Shown here: positions 1-13,900 of the stretch, one piece after another
Layout: each line of letters begins with the position of its first letter
How positions within the stretch are numbered: position 1 is the first letter of the stretch
DNA from: Patagioenas fasciata
Taxonomy: Eukaryota; Chordata; Aves; Columbiformes; Columbidae
Reading direction: 5' to 3'
Assembly: GCF_037038585.1 (NCBI RefSeq)
Contig: NC_092522.1
Span: forward strand, 51,118,161-51,182,160
Length of the DNA: 64,000 nt
Program-made: the position numbers and the translations under genes
Notes under the pieces: model-generated
What the model was told of the DNA's origin: nothing
The model's input: only the letters and a program-made list of their open reading frames with translations
Databases searched by the model: none

Positions 1-272
1 CTGGAGAATATACACACACTTACAAACATGCAAATAAGTGCAGAACAGTTATTTCTATGCTGTATGGCTAGGGCCTGCCTTCCTCCCTTTCATTTCCATT
101 TTACTGAGCAACATGAAGTCCTGGTCAGTGACAGTGACTGATTTGGCCAGTAGCTAATAATAATAGAAGTAATTAATTTTTTTACTTGTAAAGCATTATC
201 ACCTAGCTTCTTATTAACAAAGGTGGTAAATCTAAACTAACTGACATCAATGGCAGGTCTCCCATGGCTTTA

Positions 273-318
273 GTATGAATGTGAATCTGAATGTGAATAT
301 GAATATGAATATGAATGA
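273..318 (+). repeat. Hexanucleotide repeat (TGAATA/TGAATG)n
   Basis: About seven imperfect units of ATGAAT/GTGAAT in tandem. Confidence 0.8.
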
Positions 319-1055
319 AAAGCTCAAAAACAGCGATCTGAGACTCCAACCCTACCATCCTTGTGGTATCATTAAACTGTATTCACAGGTTTTCTTACTT
401 GATATGGATAGTATCCCATATATATCATGTTTAGTTTCAAGGAAAAATAAAATCCTCTGTTGTCTTACTTCTTTGTGTTTACTATGAGTAGTATGGAAGA
501 TGGAGTCCAAGAGATAAGTAGGAGATTATGAGACTTCTTAATTAAAAAAAAAAATTACTCATTTATTTATTTTTTTCAAGAAGAAAATGGTCTTTGTAAA
601 CTTCTTTAATAAGCAGTTTGTTTTAACGCAGCTAGGAGCAAGGAGCTGATGACTAAGCTGTGCTCTGTGCCATGTGAATCGTGGGATGGAATTTTTGTAA
701 GTGTTCCTGGGAACCAGGGACCATGATCCTGTTTTTTGAGAGCTACGGAGGTGAGCCAAACCCTCATCCCAAAACAGCAAGGCCCACACATTATTTGATT
801 ATGAAAAATCAAGTTATCAGACCAGCCTTTTAGAAATGGGACACAATGTAGAGGTAAAGTCAAAACTGTGGAGGAACAAGCCTGTGTGTGGATGGTCATC
901 CTTGGGGAACACAGATAGCTTTGAAAAGCATCGTCCTTCAGTTAGATTTTCCAGTTTCAGCATGTTGCATTTTCCAGGATTAGAGTTTACTGTGTGGAGT
1001 TTTATCACACTTTAATGAGCAGTCAGTATGAGGAAGAGGACTTAATCCTTGAGGG

Positions 1056-1076
1056 CAACAACAACAACAACAACAA
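1056..1076 (+). repeat. (CAA)7 microsatellite
   Basis: Seven perfect CAA units. Confidence 0.9.
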
Positions 1077-1425
1077 ACCTGTGCCCTGCATCTTGTGGAC
1101 TGAGAGCAGAGCAGCGCTAGTACCTTTCCCATCTCTCAGAGATGCACTTCTGCCCTGCACCCCTAAGCTGACACCAGCACACTCTGTGGACTTCTCAGAA
1201 GGAGGTTCCTTGCTGCAATGCAAAGAGAGATGTTGCTGCTGACTCACTCACTTGCCTTGCACTAAATCACCTTCCTATATCACTGCAGCTCTGTGGCCAG
1301 AGGCTCCTCTTTTGCCCAAATGTAGACCCTGGTGCAGTGTGGCTGGGAGCAGAAGCAAACCCCAAAAAAATGAATGGCTCTTGAGTTAAAGAAGCATCTG
1401 ACATGACAAGAAGGATATGAGCAGC

Positions 1426-2635
<1,210 letters not shown>

Positions 2636-4585
2636 CCTTTTGGAAATGTTGCTGACAAACATTATTACCCATCGTCTGGAAACAAGCATGGGATTCTGCA
2701 TGATTCTTGAAGCCTTGGAAACAAACCATAGTGTGAAGAATGTCAGCAGGAGGAGCCCTGTCTGGGGATGGATAAATTCATTCCCAATGCTTGTAGCTAG
2801 ATTTGCACCAACCATGAAAAACATATAGGAAAACAGCTGTTACATGAAGCAAAATACTGACTGTAAAATGCCTTTCTGAGAGCCAGTGGAGTAGCTGAAG
2901 TGACATAAGATGCAGTAGAAAATAAGAACACAACACCAGAAGGTGTAAGTCATAAAAAAGCTTCAAAACATTGGGCCCAAAAGTAGAATATGCTTATCTA
3001 TTATCATTGTTCCTGTTGTTTTTATTGTTATTCCCTTTCCTTGTCCACACTTACTTTGTTATCACTTCCTGTTGGCTGTATAGCTCATCATCTTTCAGAT
3101 AAAGTTATTTATACTTGCAAATAAAAGAAGAAGCAAATGGTTTGAATGTAAAGATGCAGGAAATCTTTTTACTGGGAAAATCCTGGGTGGTTGTCAGGGA
3201 TGTGCTACTTTAGTATCCCATAAGTACTGCTTCTCAGAAGAATAGGAAGAGGTCTGTTGTGGGGTTAAATGCAAATGCTGTCACGGGAAAAGTGTGGTTA
3301 TTTTATCAGTGGCAATTTAATGCAGTCCTAAATGTGGAATAAAAAGCTAGGTAAAGTGCATTTCCTGTCCCCAGTATTGACATTTGTGTTGTGTACCGGC
3401 TTGTTATTTCAGATTTGTAAACCTGTAGTAACCCAAAAACCATTACGTTCTCATGGTATCCTCAGTGTTGTGTAAAGCAAGCTCCATGATCCCAAACCAG
3501 CTGCCTGTGAGCACAAGGTATCTGTGAAACTTTCACCACACTGCGTAATCTCAGCCCAGATGCCAAAGCCTAAATGGGCCCGGTGCCAGAGACACACCAT
3601 CACCACTGACAAAGATCAAGTGAGGACAGGATGGAGGTGAAGCCACCTGAGCGTGCAGGGCAGCCACCCCTGTCCCTTCCCACATTGCTTCTGCCTCGTA
3701 TATAGACAGAGGCCTTTGGTCTCCAGCGCTGTTACTGTGACACCTTGCACAAAGATTAATGCCTTTTAAGCAATTAGGAAGTAGAAAGCAAACAGGCATA
3801 GGTTAGCTGTTCCTCAACCCTTCTCCCCTTTCTTCCTACCCCCTCCTCATATGGGGCACATAGGGAAGATAATTGTATTTTGTCATTTCTGCTTCTAATG
3901 ACTGTTCAAGAAAGGCTAGAAAAAGTCTGTGCTAGGTGGGATAACATGACTCCTGACTGCAAACAACAGCCTCATCTGCAAGGGTGAAATCCTGGAAATA
4001 TGAGCAAAAAGAGGGGGTGCAGGTCTGCAGCAGACGCCCTCAACCAGTTTTTGAATGCTTCTGAGCATAGGCAGAGAAGCAGGCACTGCTGCTGGGAAAG
4101 TGGGATTATCAGCATGCTGTGGTCTATGCAAAAATTGCTGTGCTCGACCTCACCAAATTCTGCTTTAAAATGGGTAAAAACAGTGGCTTTCAGCTGATTG
4201 AGAATAGTCTTGTCTTACCAAGCTCCCTTCAGAAAGAGGAAAAAAATGACAAATAATGCAAGAAACTCAGTTAAACCTTCAAGAAAAAAATACCACAGTT
4301 TGGGGAAAGTGCACATTTTTCTTCATCTTCAGGATTTTCATTATCTGGTTTTGTCCAGCTGGTAAGTACAGGTACATTCTCACAGGCACAGTGGCAGCAG
4401 TGAAACAGCAGGTTATCATGGCAGTGGACATGACTACCTTTCTGCTTTTAATCGATTCTTTCCTTTTGTATTTATTCAATATTTCAGAGACTGTGATTTT
4501 CATGGACTTGCCATTATTTTACCAAATGCCACTGGTTGCACCTTGTGCCACCAGTTTTTTGTTTGGGGTTGCTTTTTTAGTTTGC

Positions 4586-4689
4586 TTTTTTTTTTTTGGG
4601 GGGGGGGGGGTTTGTGTGTGGGTGGTTTTTTGTTGCTGGTTGTTGTGGGTTTTTTTGGGGGGGGTGTTTTTTGTTTGTTTGTTTGTTTT
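4586..4689 (+). repeat. G/T-only tract with G13 and G8 runs
   Basis: About 100 bp almost free of A and C. It has a run of 13 G at 4598-4610, a run of 8 G at 4657-4664, several GGG/GG groups between, and (GTTT)n at the end. It could form a G-quadruplex. Confidence 0.85.
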
Positions 4690-6518
4690 ACTTTTGCTGA
4701 CTAATAAACTCATTAACAATCATATATTTTGGACAACATGTTGGTAAGTGCCAAGATTTCTTCAAAACCCTTGAAGAATCCTGTAGTGTAATGTCAAGAA
4801 TTCATTTGGGCATGTGTTGCTTTACCACTTTAGAGAAACGACAATATTTTTTTGTTGTTTTAGAGTGAGGCAAAAAGCAGCAAGTTTTATGGGTTTTGGC
4901 AGGCTGGTCTTTGTTGCTAGCGTTTCCCCTTAGGCTGAGTTCGTGGTGAACTGCTGGCTCTGCGGGTCTCTGAGGCACACCGAGGTACAGCGTAAAGAGG
5001 GTGTCAAAGAGGCAAACTTACAGCAAGAACTAAGTGGAAAGACATAACGAACAATTGAATAAGGACCTGTCTGCTTAGACAAACAACTTGGCAAGGCTTT
5101 TTTACTGTAGGGCTGACATTAGACAAAAAGTTCATTTCCCAGAGCTGAAGAAAACCTTTCTTTCATTGTGGTTTAAAATCTCTGACAGGCTTCATAAACA
5201 TTAATCCATAAGGTGTTTAAAATTTTGTGCCTCAGCAAAGATTTGTGCAGGTTCTGTGGTTTGTATTTACATCTATGGAGTGACTATGGCACGAGAAGAA
5301 AGATTCTTGCTTTTGAAGTGTAAACACTGGCCCACTTGAGAGACAGAGATATGAATTACACTAAATATTTAGTAAATGATTGGTTTCCACTGGGAGAACA
5401 AAGTATTTTGCATTGGAAGAGATACAGAAAAAAAGCAGAGAAAGAAAATCCAGTAGTTTCATAACTATTTTTCTAAGAAAGAATGTGAAACACAATCTGT
5501 AACTGGCACCTTGTAACTCTTAGGTCATTTGGCCTTTCCTGAGCTCACAACAAGAGCTGATCAGAAATTCTTCAGTGAAATACGATTATGCATGTGTTTG
5601 TGTCAGAAAACAGCAGCTTTTAAAAAGTTGTCCTTTTTGCGGAGACACATCAGTCACAAGAAAATCCTTGTCAGGAAAGATTCCTTGGGCCCCAAGAAGC
5701 GCTTCTGTGGAAAAACAGATGAAGCTCTGCCTCTGAGGCCAACCAAAAGGCTGCTGTTTGAGTGGTCCAGAGGCACAGGAGAGCCCTTTTCCAGCTCTGG
5801 TGTTGCCAGCTCTCCCACCTCCCATCCCAACCACCAGTTCATTGAACTGTCCTGGAGCAGCTCTGACAGATGAGCACAGAGGGGCAGAGAGATCTTTTGA
5901 CAGCCAGCAGGGCCAGGGCTGGGAAAACATTGCTAGGAGAAGGTGTCAGATTTGATGCAGCTGATTTGGGCAGAGTGGGAATGCACAGCTTTGTCTCCTA
6001 CATGCCAGGTGAGCATCCCAAGCAGCCTTCTAATGTGGAGTCCCTGCTTGGTTTCTGGGGAGGAGTTTTTGCTGGCATTCTGTTCCAACAAAAAAAAGAA
6101 AGTCTTGCAGGTCTGTTGGCAAAAACCACTCAGGTTGCCAGGATATGCTATTCCATTCTCAGAACCAGTGTACTTCCAGGAGTTGCACCACCCCCCAAGG
6201 GTTTATTGATTCAAAAATTCAAGCATTGCTATACTTGAAAGCTCTTCCTAGAGCTTCACTATGCCTGTGAAAAAGAGTATTTGAGAACATTTGGCATTAA
6301 TGGATTATTTTTTTACACATTTTTACAGAAACGTGAGATAAACAGTAAAAACAAGTTAGGCTAACAAATTCAGTGCCTAAGCAAATATTATAGGGTGCTT
6401 TGTTAGACTTGGGCTGACATTTGAGTTAGGGAAGAAAAACAAACAACAGTGTTACTTTTATTTGAGACTTGTCTATGGTCGGCCCTATTAACTGTAAATA
6501 GAATCTAAATGTCATCTC

Positions 6519-6625
6519 AAAAAAAAAAAAAAAAACACGCCCCCCCCCCCCCCCCAAAAAAAAAGAAAAACAAAACAAGATTCAAAAAACACCAAACAAA
6601 CAAACAAAAAGCCACCAAAAAACCT
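6519..6625 (+). repeat. A17 - C16 - A-rich low-complexity tract
   Basis: A run of 17 A, then a run of 16 C (6540-6555), then A-rich sequence with scattered C and (CAAA)n. Confidence 0.85.
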
Positions 6626-9600
6626 CACAAAAGTGCTGTCCTTAATTCCTGTAAGTCATATTGACTTCAGCTGCATTCCTCTGGTAACACTGAGAGCAGA
6701 ACTTGGCCAAGAACTATTAGTACTGCTCTTTTGCCCACAGCTTTTACATATTTCATGTGGAGATGTCTTAACTAAATATCAGATAGCTGATCATCTGCCA
6801 CCTTGGCAGTTAGCATGGATCACCAAGGCCAGACTTGATGTAGTTGATTTCAGTACTACAAATCTGAGGGCAAATGTGCAGAGATTGTCTGAAGAGACCA
6901 GCAGAAGACAGGTCTGGCTTTCCAGGTGTTGTTACAACAGGTCTGGACAATACGGGTGTCCCCTGGCAGGATGGGTAGCTTGCCTTCAGTGGAGTGCCTG
7001 AGAAACCAATTTGCCCCATACATACATAAGTGACTAATCTACACCATTAGGACGGCTCCAGAGAGCGAACTCAGGCTCACAGTCAATGCAGTGCCGGGGA
7101 ATATCAGCTGACCTCGAGCCATCATTTGTGCCCCAGCCATTACGAAATTTTTCCTGTTTTCCTCCCACGCAGCTTTGAGCTATTGCTTTTTCTCAACTGT
7201 GCCTTTCTCTGTTTGGGAGGCAAGATTTGGCTTTTCTCAACAAGACACCTCACTGCTGCAGGTGCCATCACAAATATTTTATTAGTCCATTTTCAGAAAC
7301 TCAGAGAGCAAAAAGAATCTGAGGTAGAACTGAACAGTGCAACTTTGCAAATAATCTGGAAGGTATGTCCAACTTGGCACTGAGATTAGTCATCCTAGTT
7401 GGCAGAGGAGCAGAAAGTCCTTTTCTCTCTCAAAGATGAAATCTGTATGACTGCCAACTCCCTGTAATTACAAGCCCCAAAGAGTGTCTACTCCAGTGTA
7501 ACTAGAGATCTATGGGCTTTGGCATTTCATATATCAATTACCACTTAGTGCTACATCATCAGGCCAGGATGGGAATTTCCTCTGTGAGGAGATTTCTTTT
7601 ATTAATAAAATACAAATCACATTCATTCTTCAACATCAAGTTCAGCTGGGTCATTTATTTTTGGTCCCCCAATACAGACCTGCAGTTGAATGCTCCTGGG
7701 GAGTATCCTGTCTCTCTTGACTGTCTCTATGCCCATGTTTAATTCTGCATCAGTATATACTATACAGTCATCCTTTTTTCTCTGGGCAGCTAATTCCCAT
7801 TCCAAAAAAATAAAGACCACAATATCACTGTGGTTTGAACCCAGGTTCAGTTTCAGGCTTTGGCATGCCTGCCCATCAATACCAGCACTCCAAAGTCACA
7901 TCTGACAACATAGTCACACCCATAACGTGTTGCAGTGAGATTTTCCTGACTTCTGACCAGGTACATATCACTGGCTGCAGGCTGAACCTGAATCAGCATG
8001 AAGTTTTCAAAACTTTCTGAGAAGCTGTTAAACACTCGGATGTCTAGCCAGTGCTGAATGCACCATACAGCAGATGGCAACCAAAACAGCTCAAAACTGG
8101 AGCGTCGGTGACACAGATGTACAGGTTGTATCTGAAAATTTATTCACCAGGTATTACAGGAGACTTTCATGAGCCCTTATGGAAGAGTCCTTTGCTCAGA
8201 GGCTGATATGATGTGGACAATTACCATACTTTGTGCATTTACCTTTCTCCATTCCTGCCACTATCAGGTAGGGATGAACTGCTGGAAGATAAGTCTTTTT
8301 CTGCCTGCGACTGAAATGTTATCACAGAAGATTAAGAGAGAAGAAGATTATGATGAACATTTTGCCAGGAGCCTTCTGGTCCCCAGAGAGATTGAAAGGG
8401 CTGAGAAATACAGTAATATTATATAAATCTTGTTTAGTTATGAACAGATTCAAAAATTGTATTCAAATAAGTCAAAAGTATGGAGAAACTGTCTTCATAT
8501 GTTTGCCACTTGTCAGTTAGAAACCTCTATGTGCAGTGATTTATAGTTCATTGGTAACCACACTCTCACAGAAACTTGAAATCATTTCACACCAGAAGGT
8601 TTTTGCAGATTTTGAAAACATTTGGTTTTGGTCTGATGGGACTTCTGAATCTTTTAGGGGTTGTTGGCTTCGTTTTTTGTTCCGTTGGTTTAGAATTGCA
8701 AGTTGCATCCCTTCCTTTATCCTCTCTCACCACTTGTTCTCATTATTTACAAAAATATGGATATTATTTTCCACACTTATAAACAATTATTTTTATGAAC
8801 CGTAATCAGAAGGGATTTCTCTGGCCTTTGAGAATTCAGCCTAGGTGGGGTTTGGCTGTCTGCACTGGAGCCTGAGGTTCACATCTTATTTTGAAAAGTT
8901 GAAAATTAGAAGGAAAATATAGCTGAAGTTTCAGTTGGTTTGGTTTTTGAAGCAATGAGAGATAGGTTCAAAAACCTAGTACTGCAATTCTACTTTTTTT
9001 TTTTTTTGCCTACTCAAAGAAGGCAAACTTACCTTGTTCACTTCTAGCTTCAGCATCTACCCATGAGATTACCTATGTGGATTTGTCCCCAAAAACAAAA
9101 TCTTCAGAAACTTTATGTTAACATCTAAGAATATAGCAGGAAATAGAGTTGGAGCATTTATATAATTTTATTTGGATTGTATATTGCAGATCAAGCTAAT
9201 TTGTACCTTGATGGGGTCTTGTTAGGATATGACTGTATGTGAAAAGGGTAACATTTGACTAAATGCAATTATCCTTTAACTATTAAGCCTCTGCTCCCAA
9301 AAACCCTGAGCCAAAATAATGCCACAAGATCATAGTTTTTACTGTGAAAACAGGCATATTTTTGAAAAGTTGAAGATAAACACCATCTATAAGATGAAGG
9401 AAGCTTTCTTTCAGGAAAGATTCTTCATCACTGGAATAAGTATTTTCTTGTTACTACTTTAACACATAAAATCACTTCATTTTTTACAGTATTGGTAGCC
9501 CAGTCAGTCACTTCTGATAATCCATGACAAAGTTTCTCTGGCAAGAACCAGTAAAAAAAAAAAATTATCATCAGAAGTATAAACATGAATTGTATATAAA

Positions 9601-10079
9601 ATATATTTCATCTTCAGTGATAAAACTAGCAAACATGAATGCAAACATGAATGTTTTGAAATGACCGGTTTTGTGTTTTGTTTTGTTTTGGTTTTTTATT
9701 GTTTCAAACCAAGAATCCCTCAGGAAATTTCAGTGGAGTTGAAAAATTCCCAGCAAAATGTTGGATTTGGTCAAAAAGCCTCTTCAAGATTAGATTAAAG
9801 TATTTCAAGCAGTTCCACTGTAGACTCCAAATGGTATCTTTAATCCAATGAAAATTCCATTTAATGAAAACCATCTGCAAGTCATATCATTGTTACTCCT
9901 CACCCCATTCTTACTGCTGCTGGAAGCATTTTTCTGTTGGTAGTTTCTATCAGTGGCCACTGGTTCCCTGCAGAAGCCTGGTAGCTAAAGCGCCAGTCCA
10001 GCAATTAGAACTTGGATGCTCGCTGCCTCTCGCTTTGGCTCACGCCACACGGCTGAGCCAGCCGAGATCACTCTAAAGC

Positions 10080-10195
10080 TCATTTTGCCCATCTGATAAG
10101 AGGATACTGTATCTGCCTGCCAGGTGTGTTGTAGGGACACAGCACTTAATGTTTGCAAAGAGCTGCTGTGCTACTTGAATAGAAATCATGCAGAA
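10080..10195 (+). mobile_element. MIR-like SINE fragment
   Basis: CTCATTTTGCCCATCTGATAAGAGGATA followed by GTGTTGTAGGGA and TGTTTGCAAAGAGCT follows the order of the MIR core and 3' part (CTCATCTGTAAAATGGGGATA, GTTGTGAGGA, TGTAAAGCGCT). It is diverged and was identified by eye. Confidence 0.45.
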
Positions 10196-10609
10196 GGGCA
10201 AAGTTTCTTATTGGAGTTGCAGCACAGACTCATATAACAATTTCTACACTTCTCCAGCCTGAAAAGTTTTACTCAGGCTGCAGTGACATGAAATGCTGGC
10301 TAAACTAATTTAAGAAATCCCAGAGTCTTTGTTCCCACCCCTGTGCTACATCTCACAGCCCACTTGCTTGTGCTAGGATCTGTTGATGGGACTACACTGT
10401 ACTTATCAGTAAATTGACCTAAATGAGAAATTATGTTGGGGAGGAGAGTTCTTTTTAACTAGATTAAGTTTTCTGAGCTGCTTTCAGTATCTTTCAGCAA
10501 ATTCAGAGCGGCACAACTGCCAGGGCAGTGAATTGCAGTACATAGGCAGGGACAAGAAGATGGGATGGGCAGGAATCCTTAAACTGATGTCACTGGCAAA
10601 CCACTTCCA

Positions 10610-10961
10610 CTTGGAGACCTTATTTCAGCCTTTCAGTGCTTAAAAGGGGCATATAGGAAAGATGGAGACAGACTTTTTAGCAGAACATGTTATGACAGGA
10701 CAAGGGGTAATTATTTTAAACTAAAAGGGGACATTCAGACTAGACATGGCGGAGAATTTTTTTACAATGAGGGTGGTAAAACACTGGAACAGATTGCACG
10801 GAGAGGTGGTGGATGCCCCATCCCTGGAGACATTCAAGGCCAGGCTGGACGGGGCTCTGAGCAACCTGATCCAGTTGAAGATGTCCCTGTTTATTGCAGG
10901 GGGTTAGACTAGATGACCTTTGAAGGTCCCTTCCAACCCAAACTACTCTGTGATTCTGTGA
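10610..10961 (+). mobile_element. CR1 LINE 3' end
   Basis: 5'-truncated chicken-repeat-1 element. It carries the end of ORF2 (ACACTGGAACAGATTGC region, GGTGGATGCCCCATCCCTGG) and the 3' UTR with AGGTCCCTTCCAACCC, and it ends in a short ATTCTGTGA repeat. The left edge is approximate. Confidence 0.9.
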
Positions 10962-13900
10962 CTTCACTAAACTGCACCTCAGATAGGCCTCCTCTCTGTG
11001 CTCTGTGCCTCAGAGTAGTGCTTCATTACAAAATTAAAAAAAAAAAGGCCATATTGCAAAATATGCTTGCAAGATGGGAGAAAGGATTCATAGTAATTCT
11101 CTGTGAAGCTGGAGGCCCAGAGACGTTGAAAGCAAATGACTCAACAAAAGTGGATTGCACAGCAGTAAAGAGAGAAAATCTGAGTCCAAGTGTCCTGCAT
11201 CTCAATTAGAAAGCCCATTCTTCTTCCCATCCCACAGTCTGCATTTTAGATACCTTTCCAATTATTTTCACTCTTTACACATCTAAAACATAGTTTTGCT
11301 TCAATTCTGATTGAAATTCCCTGTGACTGAGATGCTGCAGGTGCTCTAGTGAAGACTGGGGAGCAAGATGTAATTTTACAGAGATCAGGGAGTCATGCAT
11401 GGCACAGAAGTACAGAAACTAAAGCTGGGCAGTTTCCTTGGAAAATAATTTCTTTCTGTGTGCACCTAAACTCCCACACAGAAGGAGCCTTTGAAATAAG
11501 TATCTCCATATATGTTGACATTACTACAAAATGCTCACATTAAAGACAAACTATGAGAACAGTATACAGTAGATTCCTGGTGACGATGTCATTATTGTGT
11601 TGGGCTTGTGAAGTGAGCTTCAGATGTGTACTTGAGGGTCTCCCTGGAAGAGTAAGGATCTGGGCTGCATGCCTGTTTGTTCCAGTACTTTTTAAAGATA
11701 CTCCTCCAAACATTTAGAAAAAGTTTTTTCATGTCACTGGAGATCAGAAGGAATGGATCTTGCCTTTCAGTTTCCTGTGTTTCAATTTTTCTGAATGTTA
11801 TTTTTGAAGATATATTTTTTTTAAATTTTGTTTAAATTCAGCTAGATGTCCACATTTCTGAAGAGGTGACTCTAGGGCCACTTTTATATGTTTCAGTGGT
11901 TAGGCATATCTCTCTAGCTCTCAGCAGCATTTCCAGGAGTTTTTGAAACAGAGAAGGGCTTGCATGGCAGCAGCATAAGGCAATTCTCCTCTTTGTCTTT
12001 ATTGCAACCCTCAAGTGAAAAAAATGAAATTAAACAAAAGAAAAACAACAACAACAACAAAAAATCACCAAAACAACACCCCTCAAAAAAAAGAAAAAAA
12101 AAAACACAGAGAAGAAAACCCAACAAACACAATTAAAAAAAAAAGTCAACAAACAAAAACACACGCAAGACAAACAAACAAAAACCAAAGAAACAAACAC
12201 CAAATTTCTCATCATCATTACAATATATTGTTGACCAGGTGATGTATTCTTCTTGAGAATGGAAGTGCTTTCACCGTGACATCAAAATGACAGTTCTAAT
12301 TACCCCATGCATTTGTGATTTGCTTTGGAAACTTATTTTGACACATGCAGAGACAGAAATTGGAATAGCTTAAGGGAGAAAGGAAACCCGTCACAGACAT
12401 GAGCAGTGGAGCAAGAACAAAAGATTGTGAGTTTCCTCTTTGCCATCACAGATTGCTGGATTACCGTCTTTTTTCATAGCAAACTAGGAAAGAAAAATTC
12501 CTGAAAGCAAAGCTTTGTCTTATCAAGTGTGATAACATCTGACAAACTGTACAGATCTTCCCTTCTCCCTTCCCCTCTCTTTCGCAGAGGTTGGGGCTAG
12601 GCCAGCGACAGAGTAGCAGGTCATTGACCTATTAGCCTCAGGGATCATTTTACCCCAGGCCCTGAATGATGTCTGTAGACAGGTCTCTTGGGAAAGAGAG
12701 GCAATAAGGTCACCACCTCCCCATTTCCTTTTCACTTCTATCTCTGCAGCAGCAGCTTCTCCAGGCTTGACTTCTCCATGAGTAATTGATGTGTTGAAAG
12801 TTAAGCATGTGCTTAAGTGCTTTGTTGGAGTGGGGCCAGCATGTGCAGCACCTGGCAAGGTCTAGTCCCGGGCAAAGAAGGGGCTGGCTCAGAGCAGCTG
12901 CCCGTAGCTTCCCATAGAGCTCCTGAGAAGCTGGGCTGAAAAACCACCACTTACCTTGGGCTTCTCCCTGACAGTCCAGCCCAGGGAGCCATGCAAAATC
13001 TGCAAAAATCCAAACTCTTCTACAATGTAATGATAGCTGATTTGCTCTCTGATTTAGTAAAGAAATTAGACATTTATCATGATCTGCATACGTCCGCTTG
13101 CATCTCACCACTCCACCTGCCCCATCTCCTTTGAGTCCATTGATCAACATGACAGAGGAATAGCAATCTCTGAGAAAATTAAGGTTGTCCGAATTTCATT
13201 AAAATAGGTGGCCAGAATTAGATGCTGAGACAGAGAAAGAGCCACGGGATCCTCCAACTGCTGAAGCATCAGAATCGTCTTCGATTATATGTGATGTTAT
13301 TGGGGTGCCAGGCAGCATTAGTCTTAGTGCTTCTAGAACAAGTTCTGTGTCCTGTGTGCCCTTAGTCAAAGTGTGTCATATATTGACTTGACACTTCGGG
13401 CTGGGATTTCTGGTAAAGAAAACTAAGAAAAAGGTACCACCTCAATTCCCCAAGGCTCCCAATAAAACTGAAATGTACCACTGGTATTAATAAACAATGA
13501 AAAACAAACTGAGGGCGGCAGGGGGAAGTATATGAATTCTTCCCGTTTGATCAGACCTGAGCAATATTGTGCAAACCAGGGTAGTTCTTTGCTTTATGTT
13601 AACTGAGCAGCTTTTCTGAGTTTGAATAAGGACTATATACTTATTTAGTGTTTAGGAAACAAACCAACCAAAAGATTCCTTTAAGAACTTATTTAAAAAA
13701 TTGAACATACCCTAAGTGATCAATTCAAGTGCTCTTCTAGCAGTCTACAAACACGGAAAAGAGTAACAGGAAAATTGAAGTTACTTCTACTGTAAAGCAG
13801 GCTTGAAAATAGCTCCACTGATCTTTTAATTATGGAAATTGCTTTGCAATACAAACTTCTAGATGCTCCTGAAAAAAAGGAGTATTCCAAAACTCTTCTA

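Larger units (their letters stand above)
1..1425. other. Non-coding, no gene recognised
   Basis: Holds only the hexanucleotide repeat at 273-318 and (CAA)7. The open frames here are short, overlap on both strands and resemble nothing I know. Confidence 0.6.

Noticed and set aside
4256..4747. 163-codon frame ending in Gly/Phe/Cys-rich residues
   Set aside because: Its second half is the G/T low-complexity tract and the first half has no recognisable family.
5529..5930. Overlapping 114-codon frames on both strands
   Set aside because: Mirror frames of similar length, no motif and no exon context; most likely chance.
12710..13150. 146-codon minus-strand frame
   Set aside because: Long for chance, but composition is irregular, another frame overlaps it and nothing resembles a known domain.
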